A stretch of 37,178 bases of DNA from Pseudomonadota bacterium (lineage in GTDB: Bacteria > Pseudomonadota > Gammaproteobacteria > Burkholderiales > Burkholderiaceae_C), in assembly GCA_021846965.1 (NCBI GenBank), contig JAJZWA010000016.1, positions 23,659-60,836 of the forward strand. The letters run 5' to 3'. The notes under the pieces were generated by a model. It was not told where the DNA came from, did no database searches, and saw only the letters and a list, made by a program, of their open reading frames with translations. This document shows positions 18,115-25,502 of the stretch, in pieces. A program made the position numbers and the translations under genes. Numbering within the stretch: the stretch's first letter is position 1; each line of letters begins with the position of its first letter.

Positions 18115-18190
18115 TGGTGGGTCGTGCGTGACTCGAACACGCGACCAACGGATTAAAAGTCCGCTGCTCTACCGACTGAGCTAACGACCC
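18115..18190 (-). tRNA. tRNA-Lys (anticodon UUU)
   Basis: A 76-base cloverleaf with encoded 3' CCA. The acceptor arm GGGTCGT pairs with ACGACCC. The D-loop reads AGCTCAGTCGGTAGAGC, the anticodon loop ACTTTTAATC contains TTT, and the T-arm contains GTTCGAGTC. The anticodon decodes AAA/AAG. It lies just downstream of tcdA on the same strand; a TATGAT-like -10 (18211 to 18206, - strand) overlaps the end of tcdA and could serve it. Confidence 0.97.
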
Positions 18191-18202
18191 AGACCGAAAC
18201 AC

Positions 18203-19033
18203 TCAATCATAACAAAGTGCGTCCTGCCTGCCGGAAGGCGCACGGCTGGGTTTGTCGCGGTCGCGCCGCAGCACCACGGCTTCCACCGCGAAGCCGGCGG
18301 CGGCCATGCCGAAGCTGGCGGTGACCATGACGCTGGAGCCGTAGCCGGCGCAGTTCAGCCCCGCGCCCGGGTCGTCGGGCACGGCGCAGGCCGGCTGCAG
18401 CAGCGCTGCGCGCGGCTCGTCGGAGCAGACGCAGGGCAGGCCGATCAGGCCCTGGCGGGCGGCCGCATGTTCGCGGCGCATGCGGTAGCGCAGCTTGGCC
18501 AGCAGCGGGTCGCCGCGCACGTCGGCCAGGTCCATCACGCGCACGTGCTGGGCCAGGCGCTTGCCGCCGGCGGCGCCGGAGACGATCAGCGCTGTGCCGG
18601 CGCGCATGGCCTGCGCGGCCAGCGCCGCCTTGGCGCGCACCTGGTCGCAGCAGTCCAGCACGACGTCGACCCGCGCCGGCAGCAGCTCCGCGAGATTCTC
18701 GGCGCTGAGGAATTCCTCCACCTCGTGCACCACGCAGTCGGGGTTGATGTCCAGCAGGCGTCGGCTCAGCGCATGCACCTTGGCCTGGCCGAGCGTGGAG
18801 CCCAGGGCCTGCGCCTGGCGGTTGATGTTGGATTCGGCCACGTGGTCGAGATCGATCAGCGTGAGCTCGCCCACGCCGCTGCGCGCCAGCGCCTCGGCCG
18901 CCCAGGAGCCGACGCCGCCGACGCCCACCACCACCATGTGCGCGCCGCGCAGGCGCTCCAGCGCGGCGTCGCCGTACAGGCGGGCGATGCCGCCGAAGCG
19001 GCGCTGCGGATCGGGGGTGTCGGCGCCTTGCAC
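18203..19033 (-). CDS. tcdA: tRNA threonylcarbamoyladenosine dehydratase TcdA (CsdL/YgdL)
   Basis: A 276-residue E1-like enzyme of the ThiF/MoeB superfamily. It uses ATP to cyclise t6A37 to ct6A in ANN-decoding tRNAs. The nucleotide loop is VVVGVGGVGSWAAEALARSG (from about residue 34), followed by LIDLDHV, the Arg finger region NINRQAQALG, DVVLDCCDQVRAK and the C-terminal PCVCSDEP. The length matches the family (about 270). The start is GTG 19033, two bases after the upstream stop; the frame stays open further upstream but that part is antisense or alternate-frame sequence. It is co-directional with the YeeE/YedE gene and precedes tRNA-Lys(UUU), one of its expected substrates. Confidence 0.92.
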   Translation of the reverse strand: MQGADTPDPQRRFGGIARLYGDAALERLRGAHMVVVGVGGVGSWAAEALARSGVGELTLIDLDHVAESNINRQAQALGSTLGQAKVHALSRRLLDINPDCVVHEVEEFLSAENLAELLPARVDVVLDCCDQVRAKAALAAQAMRAGTALIVSGAAGGKRLAQHVRVMDLADVRGDPLLAKLRYRMRREHAAARQGLIGLPCVCSDEPRAALLQPACAVPDDPGAGLNCAGYGSSVMVTASFGMAAAGFAVEAVVLRRDRDKPSRAPSGRQDALCYD

Positions 19034-19035
19034 GC

Positions 19036-20160
19036 TCAGGCCTGCCGCTCCAGGCGCCAGGCCTGGTATTTCACGCCGAGCACACCGCCGGCGATGATGG
19101 AGCCCAGCGCCAGCCAGCTGGTGATCGACAGCGTCGACACGCCGGTGATGCCCTGGCCCACGGTGCAGCCCATGGCGGTGACTCCGCCGATGCCCATGAG
19201 CAGACCGCCGACGATGTGGTTGGCGGTGTCCTCCAGCCCCGACAGGCCTTCCCAGCGGAAGCGTCGCGTGGCCAGCGCATGGGCCGCGGAGCCCAGGATC
19301 ACGCCGAACACCGAGACGATGCCGATGGTCAGCACATTGCTGCTGTCGCTGTACAGCAGCAGCCAGTTCAAGGTGGCTGCCAGGGGCGAGACGAAGGTGA
19401 AGGATTCGGCGTGGTTGCCGGCGCTGCCCACGTAGGTGGCCTGGAGGGTCTCGGGGTCTTCCGCGACGAAGCCCAGGTGGGCCGAGACCCACCACAGCGC
19501 CACCACCAGACCGCCGATGCCCAGGCCGCCCAGCAGCAAGCGCGCGTCGCGTCCTTCGCGGCGGGCCAGCGCGAGGGCGGCCAGCGCCAGGCCGCCGGCG
19601 TTGCCCAGCAGCAGCAGCCAGTCGCGTGCGGGCCAGCCGGTGTGGCGGGCCAGCAGGGAGGGCAGGTCCTGCCCGCCGGCGAGTTGCACGGCCACGCGGT
19701 CCAGCAGGTGGACGCGGGGCAGGGCGGTGATGCCGCGCAGCGTGGCATAGGCCCCCACGGCCAGCATGGTGAATACCACCAGCGCCTTGAGACTGCCGCT
19801 GCCCAGGCGCACCAGGGTCTTGCTGCCGCAACCGGAGGCCAGCACCATGCCCACGCCGAACAGCAGGCCGCCGACCAGCGCCGACAGCCAGATCAGGCTG
19901 GGCCCCGTGTAGATGCTGGCCGACAGGTCGATCTGCCCGGTGGCGGCCAGCCAGGTGGTGCCGAGCAGGGCGGTGGCGATGGCCAGGACCCACATGCGCA
20001 TGCGCGTCCAGTCGCCGAAGTTGACGATGTCGGCCACCGAACCCATGGAGCAGAACTGGGTGCGGTGCATGATCGCGCCGAACAGCAGGCTGAGCAGGAA
20101 GGTGCTGGCCAGCACCAGGTGGTTCAGGCTGCTCAGGGAGGTGGATGGGTCCGTGGGCAT
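19036..20160 (-). CDS. YeeE/YedE-family membrane protein (thiosulfate transporter TsuA-like)
   Basis: A 374-residue integral inner-membrane protein with many hydrophobic helices and duplicated sulf_transp-type repeats. The three conserved Cys motifs of TsuA-like proteins are present: HRTQFCSMG (Cys37), LASGCGSKTLVRLGSGS (Cys111) and AMGCTVGQGITG (Cys332). In TsuA these line the thiosulfate path; by analogy it would import thiosulfate or related sulfur species, though some family members serve selenium or other sulfur carriers. It lies 27 bases after queC and two bases before tcdA, so it is probably in one transcript with both. A TusA partner is not seen in the window. Confidence 0.88.
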   Translation of the reverse strand: MPTDPSTSLSSLNHLVLASTFLLSLLFGAIMHRTQFCSMGSVADIVNFGDWTRMRMWVLAIATALLGTTWLAATGQIDLSASIYTGPSLIWLSALVGGLLFGVGMVLASGCGSKTLVRLGSGSLKALVVFTMLAVGAYATLRGITALPRVHLLDRVAVQLAGGQDLPSLLARHTGWPARDWLLLLGNAGGLALAALALARREGRDARLLLGGLGIGGLVVALWWVSAHLGFVAEDPETLQATYVGSAGNHAESFTFVSPLAATLNWLLLYSDSSNVLTIGIVSVFGVILGSAAHALATRRFRWEGLSGLEDTANHIVGGLLMGIGGVTAMGCTVGQGITGVSTLSITSWLALGSIIAGGVLGVKYQAWRLERQA

Positions 20161-20187
20161 GGGTGAGGCGCGGCGCGAGCCGCTTGC

Positions 20188-20898
20188 TCAGGGGCGATAG
20201 CGCGTGGGATCGGTGACGCCGGCGGCTTCGAAACCGGCGGCCCGGATGCGGCAGGAATCGCAGCGACCGCAGGCGCGCCCCTGCTCGTCGGCCTGATAGC
20301 AGCTGACGGTGAGCGAGAAATCCACCCCCAGGCGCAGGCCCTCGCGGATGATCTCGGCCTTGCGCAGTTCGATGATCGGCGCGTGCACGCGCATGCGCTG
20401 TCCCTCCACGCCGGCGCGCGTGGCCAGGTTGGCAAGGCGCTCGAAGGCCTCCACGTAGGCGGGGCGGCAATCGGGGTAGCCGGAGTAATCGACGGCGTTG
20501 GCGCCGTAGAACAGGTCCTGTCCGCCCAGCGCCTCGGCCCAGGAAAGGGCCAGCGACAGCATGACGGTGTTGCGCGCGGGCACGTAGGTGCTGGGAATGC
20601 CCTCGGAGCTCGCGTCGGTGGGCACCTGCATGCCGGTGTCGGTCAAGGAGGACGCGCCGAAGCGACCGAAGTCGACCTGCACGATCTCGTGGCGCACGGC
20701 GCCCAGCGCCTGGGAGACGCGGCGCGCGGCGTCGAGCTCGGAGCGGTGGCGCTGCCCGTAGTCCAGCGACAGCGCGTGGCAGGCGTAGCCGGCCTCGCGG
20801 GCCAGGGCGAGCACGGTGGCCGAGTCCAGGCCGCCGGAAACCAGCACCACCGCGGGTGCGCCGCGGCGGGGGGCGCCGGCCAGCGCCGAGCCGGCCAT
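20188..20898 (-). CDS. queC: 7-cyano-7-deazaguanine synthase QueC
   Basis: A 236-residue cytosolic ATP-dependent enzyme converting 7-carboxy-7-deazaguanine to preQ0 in queuosine biosynthesis. The PP-loop is SGGLDS (21-26). [18 protein letters not shown] and [17 protein letters not shown] are typical QueC blocks. The zinc site near the C-terminus has Cys200, Cys210, Cys213 and Cys216. The start ATG overlaps the cpoB stop by one base (TAATG). queC downstream of pal-cpoB is a recurrent proteobacterial arrangement; queE, often alongside, is absent here. Confidence 0.96.
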   Translation of the reverse strand: MAGSALAGAPRRGAPAVVLVSGGLDSATVLALAREAGYACHALSLDYGQRHRSELDAARRVSQALGAVRHEIVQVDFGRFGASSLTDTGMQVPTDASSEGIPSTYVPARNTVMLSLALSWAEALGGQDLFYGANAVDYSGYPDCRPAYVEAFERLANLATRAGVEGQRMRVHAPIIELRKAEIIREGLRLGVDFSLTVSCYQADEQGRACGRCDSCRIRAAGFEAAGVTDPTRYRP

Positions 20899-21677
20899 TA
20901 CTTCAGCTTCGCCAGCCGGTCGTGCGCGGCGGCGGCGGCTTCGGACTGCGGATAGTCCTTGATCAGGCGTTGCAGCGTGACGCGCGCGGTCTTGAACTCG
21001 CGCAACTCGAGCTGGCAGTTCGCCAGCCCCAGCATGGCCTCGGGAACGCGCTGGGCATTCGGCTGCGATTGGATCAGGTCCTGGAAGGCGGCGGCCGCGT
21101 CGCGATAGCGCTGCTGGCCGAACAGCGAGTTGCCCAGCCAGTATTTCGCGTCGCCCAGGTAGGGGCTGGTCGGGTACTGGGCGACGAAGGCCTGGAACTG
21201 CGTGGTGGCGCTGGCGAACTGGCCGCCACGGAAGGTGCTCAGCGCCTGCTCGAAGGCGGCCTTCTCGGCCGGCTGCACGGTGTAGGTCTTGCCGCCGATC
21301 TGCACCTGCACCGGCTCCAGCGGGGCCAGGCGCTGGCTCAGCGCGCTCTGGCTGGCCTGCATCTTGGCCAGCGCGGTGTTGAGTTGCTGGGTGTTGGTGT
21401 CCTGCTGGCCCCGCAATTGCGCGATCTCGCTCTGCAGCTGGTTGATCTGGTTGGACAGGTCGAGCAGGGAGTTGCGCAGTTGCTTGACCTGGGATTGCTG
21501 GTCGGCCTGCAACTGGGCCACTTCCTGGCGCAGCTGCAGGATGGCGCGGCGCGCGTCGTTGTCGGCGAACAGGTCGGCATGCGCGGCACCGGTCCAGGCC
21601 AGGCCGCCCAGGCCGAGGGCCAGGGCGCCGGCGGCGCGGCGCAGGCGCGCGCCGGAAGCGAAGGGCTTGAGCGTCAT
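20898..21677 (-). CDS. cpoB: Cell division coordinator CpoB (YbgF), Tol-Pal associated
   Basis: A 259-residue periplasmic protein that links peptidoglycan synthesis by PBP1B with Tol-driven outer-membrane constriction. The signal peptide ends near GAAHA (cleavage about 34/35). A Gln-rich coiled coil follows (about 40-118), which trimerises the protein in known members. The C-terminal TPR domain (about 135-259) contains [32 protein letters not shown] and [15 protein letters not shown]. It lies 30 bases after pal with GGAGA before the ATG, and overlaps queC by one base. Confidence 0.95.
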   Translation of the reverse strand: MTLKPFASGARLRRAAGALALGLGGLAWTGAAHADLFADNDARRAILQLRQEVAQLQADQQSQVKQLRNSLLDLSNQINQLQSEIAQLRGQQDTNTQQLNTALAKMQASQSALSQRLAPLEPVQVQIGGKTYTVQPAEKAAFEQALSTFRGGQFASATTQFQAFVAQYPTSPYLGDAKYWLGNSLFGQQRYRDAAAAFQDLIQSQPNAQRVPEAMLGLANCQLELREFKTARVTLQRLIKDYPQSEAAAAAHDRLAKLK

Positions 21678-21707
21678 GGCAGGGTCTCCGGGGCTGGATG
21701 CAGGCGG

Positions 21708-22286
21708 TCAGGGCTGGTAGACGATGTCCACGCGGCGGTTTTCCGCGTAGTCCTGGGGGGTGTCGCCGGTGGCCTTGGGCTTTTCCTTGCCGAAGCTGAT
21801 GGCTTCCATCTGGTCCGGCTTGACGCCCAGAAGTTCCAGGCCCTGGCGCACCGCGTCGGCACGTTTCTGGCCCAGCGCCAGGTTGTACTCACGGCTGCCG
21901 CGGGCGTCGGTATTGCCCTGCAACTGCACGTGGGCGGCGGGGTGCGAAGCCAGGTACTGGGCATTGCCCTGCATCGTGGCCTGGTAGCGCGGGTCGACCG
22001 AATAGCTGTCGTAGGCGAAATACACGCTGCGCCCGACATCGGCGGTGGGGCCGGAGTTGGGGCCGCCGGCGCCCTGGCTCGCGGCGCCTCCGGTCTGCAC
22101 CGCGGCCACGGAGCTCTGGCCCGCGCCCTGCGCGGTGGCACCCGCCCCCAGCGCGCCCACCGGCGTGGCGGTCTGGGCCTGAACGGGGGCCTTGTGGTCG
22201 AGGCTGACGCCGGAGGCGCAGCCGCCGAGCATGGCGGCTGCCGCCAGCGCGGCCAGCCAGGTGGAGGGGCGCAATACGGTGGTCAT
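21708..22286 (-). CDS. pal: Peptidoglycan-associated lipoprotein Pal
   Basis: A 192-residue outer-membrane lipoprotein. The lipobox is MLGGC (Cys23), followed by a low-complexity Ala/Gly/Gln tether (about 30-85) and an OmpA-like peptidoglycan-binding domain beginning [12 protein letters not shown]. Conserved positions include [20 protein letters not shown] and the C-terminal ENRRVDIVY, where the Asp and Arg residues bind diaminopimelate. Its tether is somewhat longer than in E. coli Pal. It is downstream of tolB across a 104-base gap holding two hairpins, and upstream of cpoB. Confidence 0.97.
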   Translation of the reverse strand: MTTVLRPSTWLAALAAAAMLGGCASGVSLDHKAPVQAQTATPVGALGAGATAQGAGQSSVAAVQTGGAASQGAGGPNSGPTADVGRSVYFAYDSYSVDPRYQATMQGNAQYLASHPAAHVQLQGNTDARGSREYNLALGQKRADAVRQGLELLGVKPDQMEAISFGKEKPKATGDTPQDYAENRRVDIVYQP

Positions 22287-22304
22287 GGATCTGCTTGGCT
22301 AGGG

Positions 22305-22349
22305 CTTGCGAAAACGCAAGGGTACGCCAGGACGCAGCGCGCCCTGGCG
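22305..22349 (-). other. Two tandem hairpins between tolB and pal
   Basis: CTTGCG-AAAA-CGCAAG (22305-22320) is followed by CGCCAGG/CCTGGCG arms (22325-22331 and 22343-22349). They lie in the 104-base gap between the tolB stop and the pal start. Such structures can partly attenuate readthrough or protect an mRNA end, and pal is usually more abundant than tolB. The function is inferred. Confidence 0.45.
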
Positions 22350-22390
22350 CGGGGGAGTTTCGGAGGACGCCGGGGGCGGCGCCCCGGGTC

Positions 22391-23716
22391 TCAGGCCGGC
22401 GTGGTCCACGGGCCCCAGGACGGTTCGCGCACATCCTCGCCGCGCGCCGCCAGCGTGGTGCGCACGCTGCCGTCCAGCGACACCGTGCGCAGCACCTGCG
22501 CGCCGCCTTCGTGGGCGGCGTAGACCAGGATCTGGCCGTTGGGCGCGAAACTGGGGTGGCCGTCGTCGGGGCCGTCTCCCAGCGCGCGCGTGGCGCCGCT
22601 TTGCAGGTCCTGCAACCAGAGCTGGTAGTCGTTGCCCTGGCGGGAGACGAAGGCCAGGGACTTGCCGTCCGGGCTGATGGCCGGGCTGACGTTGTAGGTG
22701 CCGGCGAAGGTGATGCGGCGAATGTTCGCACCGTCGAGCCCCGCCTGGTAGATCTGCGGCGAGCCGTCGCGGTCGCTGACGAAATACAGGCTCTTGCCGT
22801 CGGGCGCGAACACCGGCTCGGTGGCGATACTGCTGGCGCGGATCACCGGGCGCGCGGGTCCGCCGCTGGCCGGCACCGTGAAGATCTGCGAGGCGGCGCC
22901 GATGGTCAGCACCACGGCCAGCGTGCGACCGTCGGGGGAGAAGGCCGGCGCGCTGTTGCTGCCGCGGAAGTTGGCCACCGCGCGGCGCGCCCCCGTGCGC
23001 ACGTTCTGCACGAACACCACGGGCTTGCCGGTCTCGAAGGACACGTAGGCCAGGTTGGCGCCGTCGGGGGCCCAGGCGGGCGACATCAGCGGCTCGCGGC
23101 TGCGCAATGCGGCCAGCGGGTTGTAGCCGTCGCTGTCGGCCACCAGCAGGGTGAAATTGTTGCGCCCGCTCTTGCCGACGAAGGCGATGCGCGTGGCGAA
23201 CACGCCGCGCTGGCCGGTGAGCTTCTGGTAGATGAAGTCCGCGATGCGGTGCGCGGCCAGGCGCAGGTCGCCGGTGAGCACGCGCAGCGCCAGACCGCCG
23301 AGGTCGCGCTGGCCTACCGCGTCCCACAGCCGGAAGCGGATCTGCCAGGTCTGCGGGCCGGCCGCCTCCACGCTGCCGCCGCTGGCCGCCTCGAGTTGTT
23401 CGGTGCGCCACTGCGCGTAGGCGGGCGGCCCCGCGTCGCTCAGCGTGGGCGAGGAACTCGCCGGCATCACGCGGAACTGGCCGCTGCGCATGAGGTCGGC
23501 GCGGATGATGTCGGCCAGAGGCTGCGGGCAGGCGGACTGCCCGGCGAAGGTATCGATCAGCACCGGGATCTGGCGGGCGCCGATGCCGGACACATCCACG
23601 CGGAACTGCGCGCGGGCCAGCAGGGGTTCGGCGGCCAGGCCGAGGGCGCCGGCGAGGCGCAGGCCGCGCGCCGCGGCGGGCAGGGCCGTACCGAGTACAA
23701 AACGTCGTCGTTGCAT
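22391..23716 (-). CDS. tolB: Tol-Pal system beta-propeller protein TolB
   Basis: A 441-residue periplasmic protein that contacts Pal and TolA during outer-membrane constriction. The ATG at 23716 gives MQRRRFVLG, a hydrophobic stretch and cleavage near ARA (36/37). RRRFVL fits a Tat-type twin-arginine motif, while E. coli TolB is Sec-exported. The N-terminal domain has PVLIDTF. The C-terminal six-bladed propeller is seen as repeated WAPDGANLAYVS, FSPDGRTLAVV, FAPDGKSLYFVSDRDG, ISPDGKSLAFVS and FAPNGQILVYAA blocks. An in-frame opening upstream of 23716 is Pro/Arg-rich and not family-like. It lies 49 bases after a GT2 gene, away from tolQRA. Confidence 0.95.
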   Translation of the reverse strand: MQRRRFVLGTALPAAARGLRLAGALGLAAEPLLARAQFRVDVSGIGARQIPVLIDTFAGQSACPQPLADIIRADLMRSGQFRVMPASSSPTLSDAGPPAYAQWRTEQLEAASGGSVEAAGPQTWQIRFRLWDAVGQRDLGGLALRVLTGDLRLAAHRIADFIYQKLTGQRGVFATRIAFVGKSGRNNFTLLVADSDGYNPLAALRSREPLMSPAWAPDGANLAYVSFETGKPVVFVQNVRTGARRAVANFRGSNSAPAFSPDGRTLAVVLTIGAASQIFTVPASGGPARPVIRASSIATEPVFAPDGKSLYFVSDRDGSPQIYQAGLDGANIRRITFAGTYNVSPAISPDGKSLAFVSRQGNDYQLWLQDLQSGATRALGDGPDDGHPSFAPNGQILVYAAHEGGAQVLRTVSLDGSVRTTLAARGEDVREPSWGPWTTPA

Positions 23717-23765
23717 GAGTTTCCTGGCAGGCTGGCAGCCGGGCAAGGGGCTGCAGCGGCAGATT

Positions 23766-24656
23766 CTAGGCCTTGGGCGCGGGTGGGGGTGCGTCTCGCG
23801 CCGGCCCATCGCGCAACACCCATGCGCTGCGTTCGAGATGGGGCAGTCGGGGATGGCTCAGACCGTGCTCGGCACGCACCACGGCGCTTCGCATGCGCGC
23901 CTGAACCATTTGCAGATTGTGGTCTTCCTGCGCGCGCGCGGCCTGGCGATGCCAGAGGTGCAGCACTTCGGTGGCCCAGTAGCCGTCCACGCGGGCGCAG
24001 CCATGGCGCTGCAGGCGCAGCACGAAGTCGGCGTCCTCATGGCCCCAGCCGTCGAAGCTCTCGTCGAAGCCGTCGATGGCCTCGAAGTCGCTGCGCCAGA
24101 CGCCCATGTTGCAACTCCGGATGCCTTTCCAGCGAAATTCCGCCCGGGCTCGGCGCAGCGCGGGCGGCCAGCGCAGGAACAGCCCCAGCCACTTGTTGCA
24201 GCCTCCGCGCAGGCGCTGGGCCAGCCACCAGTGCCAGGGCAGGGTCGACAGCTCGAGCGCCTGGGTCAGCGCGCGCTCGGTGAGGCTTCGGGACAGCAGC
24301 ACGCGGCTGCCGTTGAGCAGGCAGCCCGGGCGTGCCAGCGCGCGGTGGCGCGCCACGAAATCCGGGCGCGGCACGCAGTCGCCGTCGAGCAGCACCAGAT
24401 AGTCGCCGCGCGCCTGGCGCGCGCCCCAGTTGCGCGCCGCGGCCGCCGTGAACCCCACGTCGGCCTGCCACGCATGCACCAGGCGGTAGGGCAGGCGCGG
24501 CGCGAGTTCGCGCAGCGCGGCCACATGCTCCTCGCGCGAGCCGTCGTCGGCCACGATGACTTCGAACTCCCGGTCGCTCTGCAGCGCCAGCGCGCGCAGC
24601 ACGGCGAGCAGCGCGTCACTGCGGTTGTAGGTGACGACGATCAGGCTGATCAGCAT
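23766..24656 (-). CDS. GT2 family glycosyltransferase (putative LPS or surface glycan)
   Basis: A 296-residue cytosolic-face GT-A glycosyltransferase. It starts directly with the fold's first strand, MLISLIVVTYNRSDALLAVL. VADDGS (35-40) and the metal-binding DGD (91-93, in VLLDGDCVPRP) are GT2 features. The later GFDESFDGWGHEDADFVLRL resembles the C-terminal galactosyltransferase-type block of chondroitin-polymerase-like GT2 enzymes. The ATG at 24656 overlaps the upstream GT2 gene by seven bases, so the two are coupled. Beside msbA and a WaaE-like gene, a role in lipopolysaccharide core or O-chain decoration is inferred; the donor sugar cannot be told. Confidence 0.85.
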   Translation of the reverse strand: MLISLIVVTYNRSDALLAVLRALALQSDREFEVIVADDGSREEHVAALRELAPRLPYRLVHAWQADVGFTAAAARNWGARQARGDYLVLLDGDCVPRPDFVARHRALARPGCLLNGSRVLLSRSLTERALTQALELSTLPWHWWLAQRLRGGCNKWLGLFLRWPPALRRARAEFRWKGIRSCNMGVWRSDFEAIDGFDESFDGWGHEDADFVLRLQRHGCARVDGYWATEVLHLWHRQAARAQEDHNLQMVQARMRSAVVRAEHGLSHPRLPHLERSAWVLRDGPARDAPPPAPKA

Positions 24657-25429
24657 GCCGGCTCGCGTTGCAGCAGCCACAGCTTGATGTAGCGGTAGTA
24701 GGCGCCGTGGGCGTTGGACAAGGCCAGCACCAGGCCCAGGCGCCCGTCCAGGAAGCCTCGCTTGAGCACGTAGCCGCGCACGAAGGTCCAGGCGCCGTGG
24801 CCCAGCGCGCCCAGCACGCTGGTGCGCCGGCCGCGCGCATGCATGGCGCGCGCCCCGGCGGTGGAATAGGCATCGAGCTTGGCCAGCACCTGGTGCATGT
24901 CGCGGAAGGAATGGTGCAGCAGGCTGCAGCGCAGGCGTGCGCGGGTTCCGTCGACCAGCAGGCGTTCGTGCACCAGGTCGTCGCTGAAGCGGGCGCTGCC
25001 GCGGCGGAACAGGCGCAGCACCTCATCGGGGTACCAGTCGCCGTGGCGCATGAGCTGGCCGCAGTAGCTCGATACGCGGGGAATGGCGAAGGCCGCCGGA
25101 GCGTCCGGGGCGCGCAGGGCCTGCCGGATCTCGCGCGCCAGCTCGGGGCTGACCCGCTCATCGGCGTCGATGGACAGGATCCAGTCGCAGCCGGCCAGGC
25201 CGATGGCGCGGTTCTTCTGGGGCCCGAAGCCCGGCCAGTCCGGGCTGATGTGCACGCGCGCGCCGGCGGCGCGGGCCAGTTCGGGCGTGGCGTCGCTGCT
25301 GCCGCTGTCGAGCACGACGATCTCGTCACACCAGCTCAGCGACTCCAGGCAGGCGGGCAGGTTGGCCGCCTCGTCGCGGGTGATGATCACGGCCGACACC
25401 GTGGGGCCGGCGCTGGGGCGGTTGGGCAT
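24650..25429 (-). CDS. GT2 glycosyltransferase, WaaE/KdtX-like (LPS inner core)
   Basis: A 259-residue GT2 enzyme resembling the WaaE/KdtX family that adds glucose or another sugar to the LPS inner core. The family pattern is ITRDEAANLPACLESLSWCD (16-35), VVLDSGSSDATPELA, GFGPQKNRA and the metal-binding ILSIDADE (84-91). VSSYCGQLMRHGDWYPDEVLRLF is also family-like (quoted as the region near residues 119-141). It is divergent from msbA (73-base gap), and its 3' end overlaps the next glycosyltransferase. The specific acceptor is inferred. Confidence 0.87.
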   Translation of the reverse strand: MPNRPSAGPTVSAVIITRDEAANLPACLESLSWCDEIVVLDSGSSDATPELARAAGARVHISPDWPGFGPQKNRAIGLAGCDWILSIDADERVSPELAREIRQALRAPDAPAAFAIPRVSSYCGQLMRHGDWYPDEVLRLFRRGSARFSDDLVHERLLVDGTRARLRCSLLHHSFRDMHQVLAKLDAYSTAGARAMHARGRRTSVLGALGHGAWTFVRGYVLKRGFLDGRLGLVLALSNAHGAYYRYIKLWLLQREPAC

Positions 25430-25502
25430 GGCGGGCTACGGACGCAGGGGCCTATGGTAGAAAGAGGGATTCGGATCCGACGCGCATTCTCGCTCTTTCT
25501 CC

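Noticed and set aside
18203..20470. An apparent 755-residue fusion upstream of TcdA
   Set aside because: The region beyond GTG 19033 is out-of-frame sequence of YeeE/YedE and queC. TcdA alone has the normal family length.
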